NCBI GenBank assembly: GCA_047629355.1 | Contig: JBLHWU010000309.1 | Span: 1-6,212, forward strand | Length of the DNA stretch: 6,212 nt | Reading direction: 5' to 3' | Origin: CAYUNA01 sp047629355 | GTDB lineage: Bacteria; Bacteroidota; Bacteroidia; Chitinophagales; Saprospiraceae | Shown here: positions 4,351-6,212 of the stretch, one piece after another | Position numbering within the stretch: the first letter of the stretch is position 1 | Layout: each line of letters opens with the position of its first letter | Made by a program: the position numbers and the translations under genes | Notes under the pieces: generated by a model | The model's input: the letters and a program-made list of their open reading frames with translations, nothing else | Database searches by the model: none | What the model was told of the DNA's origin: nothing

Positions 4351-6212
4351 AAAACTTCATTCGCAATGCACCAATAATATTCCTTCCTGGTGAAGAAAGA
4401 CCACTTGCAAATGATCGATAATGCAAGTCTAATATATTTTCCATTGCTAAGTCAATCGTCCATTTTTTACTCAATTTATACGACCCGTAAAAATTATAAG
4501 TCGTCCATGCCAATGTGCCGATATACTCCCGTTCGCCATCCACAATTTTATAATATCCTTGGTCCAAATTATCGGAAGAACCTTCGCGGTCAATGTCCAA
4601 AGTCCCATCAGTATTAATGGAAATATCATTAATATTATACTCGTCCAACGTTTTTTTACCTTGATAACGGGCAACGACAGAGAGCGTCAGTTTTTCATTG
4701 GCAAACGTCAACGCTGTCTGTCCGTATAGCGGCGGAATGTGCGCAAAAGGCACCAGCGTATCGACCTTAATTCCTTCGGAACTGCTCGTTCTAAAAGTCT
4801 GTCGTCCTTTGGTATAATTGATGCTTGACTTTAGATTAAAATGCTTACCTAAATGTAAAACGACATTTCCAGAAAACCCATAAACAGAGGCATTTTCAGC
4901 ATTCATATTAGCTAAAGTTTCATAAAATTCATTGTTATAAAAAAGTGTGGTTGACCCGTCAGGATTCGCAAAATCTAACCGTACCATCGCATCTTTCAAA
5001 TAGGTATAAAAACCAGTCGTACTAATCATAAAAGACGTCCCACCTTCCTTTGTATGCTTTCCAAATTCCTTTCCAATCGTCAATTCACCCGTCCACGAAT
5101 ACTCAGGTTTTAAATCAGGGTTTGGAATGGTTGTTTTGTTACTTTTAGCCCGTATTTTACCAAAATCATCGACATTTGGCGATCTAAAAGCAGAAGCAGC
5201 TAAAACGCGAATTTGGAATTTATTACGGGTATTCATGGTAGCTCCAAAACCGTAGGTCAGTGCCCCGTTGCTCGTACCAATGCCATCGCGGTAAGCTTGT
5301 GGCCACAGGATAATCGAATCCACAAATTTGGAATGTAAATCCACATAAGAATATCGTAAACCTGCGTCCACATTCAGAATCGAATCTCGACTTTTCCAAC
5401 GCGTATTGGCATAAGCACCAAGCGACATCAAGCTGCTACCTCCCGAAGGATAACGGGTAGGTGCCGTGAAATACAAAAAACCATTGTCTTTATCTTTGTT
5501 TCCTGCCCGGGAATCAACCGTATTGTGATTGATGTCAAAACCATAAGTCATTTGTAGGCGTTCATCCTGGCTAATTGCTTTATCAAAATCCCCTGTTAAG
5601 GAATATACCTGAACATCTTCTATATTAAAAGTAGTGGCAGAAGCATCCCGTTTTCGTTTCAAACGGTCTTCATTTATCTTCTGAAAAGAGGCAATAAACA
5701 TCGCTTTATCATAAAAACGACTGCGCTGCAAAATGCGTGTTTTCAAAGAAGCCATAAATCGTTTTTGCGGTCCATAGTTCCATTCTGAAAATTTCAGCGT
5801 CGTTGGGTCATTGATGTCTGTTAACTCTGTCAATTGGTCGTATCGCGGTACATCAGTCGAAGAAGAAAATTGTAAATTGGCAATAAAATATAGCTTATCA
5901 TTCGGCTGAAACCGCACCTTTTGCATCATATCCCACTGCGAATATCCTGTGCCTTCTTGAATGTCAAAATAAGAAATTGTATCGTTATTTACACCAACCG
6001 TATCGACAAAAGCATTTAAAATTAATTGGTCAATACCGTTTTTTCTTTCCAAATAAAATTGTCGCTGTCCGAAATGTTCGAAGCCTTCAGGGCGATTGCT
6101 ACCCGCGCGTAAATCTCCAAAACTGGTAAACGAAAAACTGGATAGAGATGCCCATTTATCCGTTCCATAATTCAAATCTACGTGCGTTGTTACTTCTGTA
6201 TTCGCAGAAGAA
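4349..6212 (-). CDS. TonB-dependent outer-membrane receptor, C-terminal part
   Basis: The frame is open to the right edge, so 620 complete codons of a longer protein are seen. The signal peptide, TonB box and most or all of the plug domain lie outside. What remains is nearly all barrel: repeated amphipathic strands with aromatic girdles. Numbering from the window edge, it includes the FSSSTDVPRYDQLTEL stretch (115-130), AFRSPNVDDFGK (341-352), IPNPDLKPEYSW (362-373), and the terminal block ENILDLHYRSFASGLSSPGRN (591-611), closing in R-M-K-F. All are typical of TonB-dependent receptors, and the C-terminal Phe is the barrel-assembly signal. Such receptors import siderophores, heme, cobalamin or glycans using TonB-ExbBD energy. 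The AFRSPN...LKPE and YRSFASG...GRN motifs resemble BtuB/heme-type receptors more than SusC, but the ligand cannot be named. A TTG at 6175 is internal, not a start. No SusD partner is visible in the window. Confidence 0.96.
   Translation of the reverse strand, partial: SSANTEVTTHVDLNYGTDKWASLSSFSFTSFGDLRAGSNRPEGFEHFGQRQFYLERKNGIDQLILNAFVDTVGVNNDTISYFDIQEGTGYSQWDMMQKVRFQPNDKLYFIANLQFSSSTDVPRYDQLTELTDINDPTTLKFSEWNYGPQKRFMASLKTRILQRSRFYDKAMFIASFQKINEDRLKRKRDASATTFNIEDVQVYSLTGDFDKAISQDERLQMTYGFDINHNTVDSRAGNKDKDNGFLYFTAPTRYPSGGSSLMSLGAYANTRWKSRDSILNVDAGLRYSYVDLHSKFVDSIILWPQAYRDGIGTSNGALTYGFGATMNTRNKFQIRVLAASAFRSPNVDDFGKIRAKSNKTTIPNPDLKPEYSWTGELTIGKEFGKHTKEGGTSFMISTTGFYTYLKDAMVRLDFANPDGSTTLFYNNEFYETLANMNAENASVYGFSGNVVLHLGKHFNLKSSINYTKGRQTFRTSSSEGIKVDTLVPFAHIPPLYGQTALTFANEKLTLSVVARYQGKKTLDEYNINDISINTDGTLDIDREGSSDNLDQGYYKIVDGEREYIGTLAWTTYNFYGSYKLSKKWTIDLAMENILDLHYRSFASGLSSPGRNIIGALRMKF

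Noticed and set aside
4390..4674. Short frames on both strands within the TonB receptor gene
   Set aside because: They are overlaid on strongly conserved receptor C-terminal sequence and have no features of their own.
6173..6175. TTG as the start of the TonB receptor
   Set aside because: The frame continues without a stop to the window edge, and the sequence there already reads as barrel strand. It is an internal leucine codon.

Overview
The window looks like chromosomal DNA of a Bacteroidota bacterium. The signs are AT-rich sequence, near absence of Shine-Dalgarno sites, promoter elements resembling the Bacteroidota type (TAnnTTTG at -7), a TonB-dependent receptor with typical Bacteroidota wording, and a LytS-type kinase paired with a LytTR regulator. 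A Saprospiria-like lineage is possible but is only a guess.

Layout, left to right. (1) 21-680 (+): a small secreted protein that is probably an outer-membrane beta-barrel. (2) 690-738: a perfect 12-bp inverted repeat between convergent genes, probably a shared terminator. (3) 753-1088 (-): a short TraR/DksA-type C4 zinc-finger protein. Its upstream region carries a 10-bp direct repeat with 11-bp phasing over a candidate promoter. (4) 1089-1452: non-coding, with two successive imperfect stem-loops ahead of the kinase gene and a 20-codon upstream ORF threaded through them. (5) 1453-2520 and 2553-3311 (+): a two-gene operon of a four-TM LytS/YehU-type sensor kinase and a LytTR response regulator. 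(6) 3312-3764: a long intergenic region holding a good -7 promoter element, a likely unrecorded 46-51 aa single-pass membrane protein at 3458-3613, and a 10-bp hairpin starting just after its stop. (7) 3765-4278 (+): a small exported protein of a possible YbjN/secretion-chaperone-like fold. Its signal peptide and body lie in different frames because of one extra base near 3783-3786. (8) 4279-4350: a degenerate heptamer repeat and hairpin between convergent genes. (9) 4349-6212 (-): the C-terminal 620 residues of a TonB-dependent receptor that runs off the right edge.

The kinase and regulator form the functional core. The kinase would sense something at or in the inner membrane and phosphorylate the regulator, which then binds promoter repeats through its LytTR domain. 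The small membrane ORF and the exported protein lie directly downstream on the same strand with their own candidate promoters. They are natural first candidates for targets or accessory parts, but nothing in the sequence proves the link. The barrel protein, DksA-like protein and TonB receptor look like unrelated neighbours.

The observations most worth following up are the frameshifted signal peptide, the small membrane ORF with its own promoter-to-hairpin unit, and the structured leader of the kinase operon.
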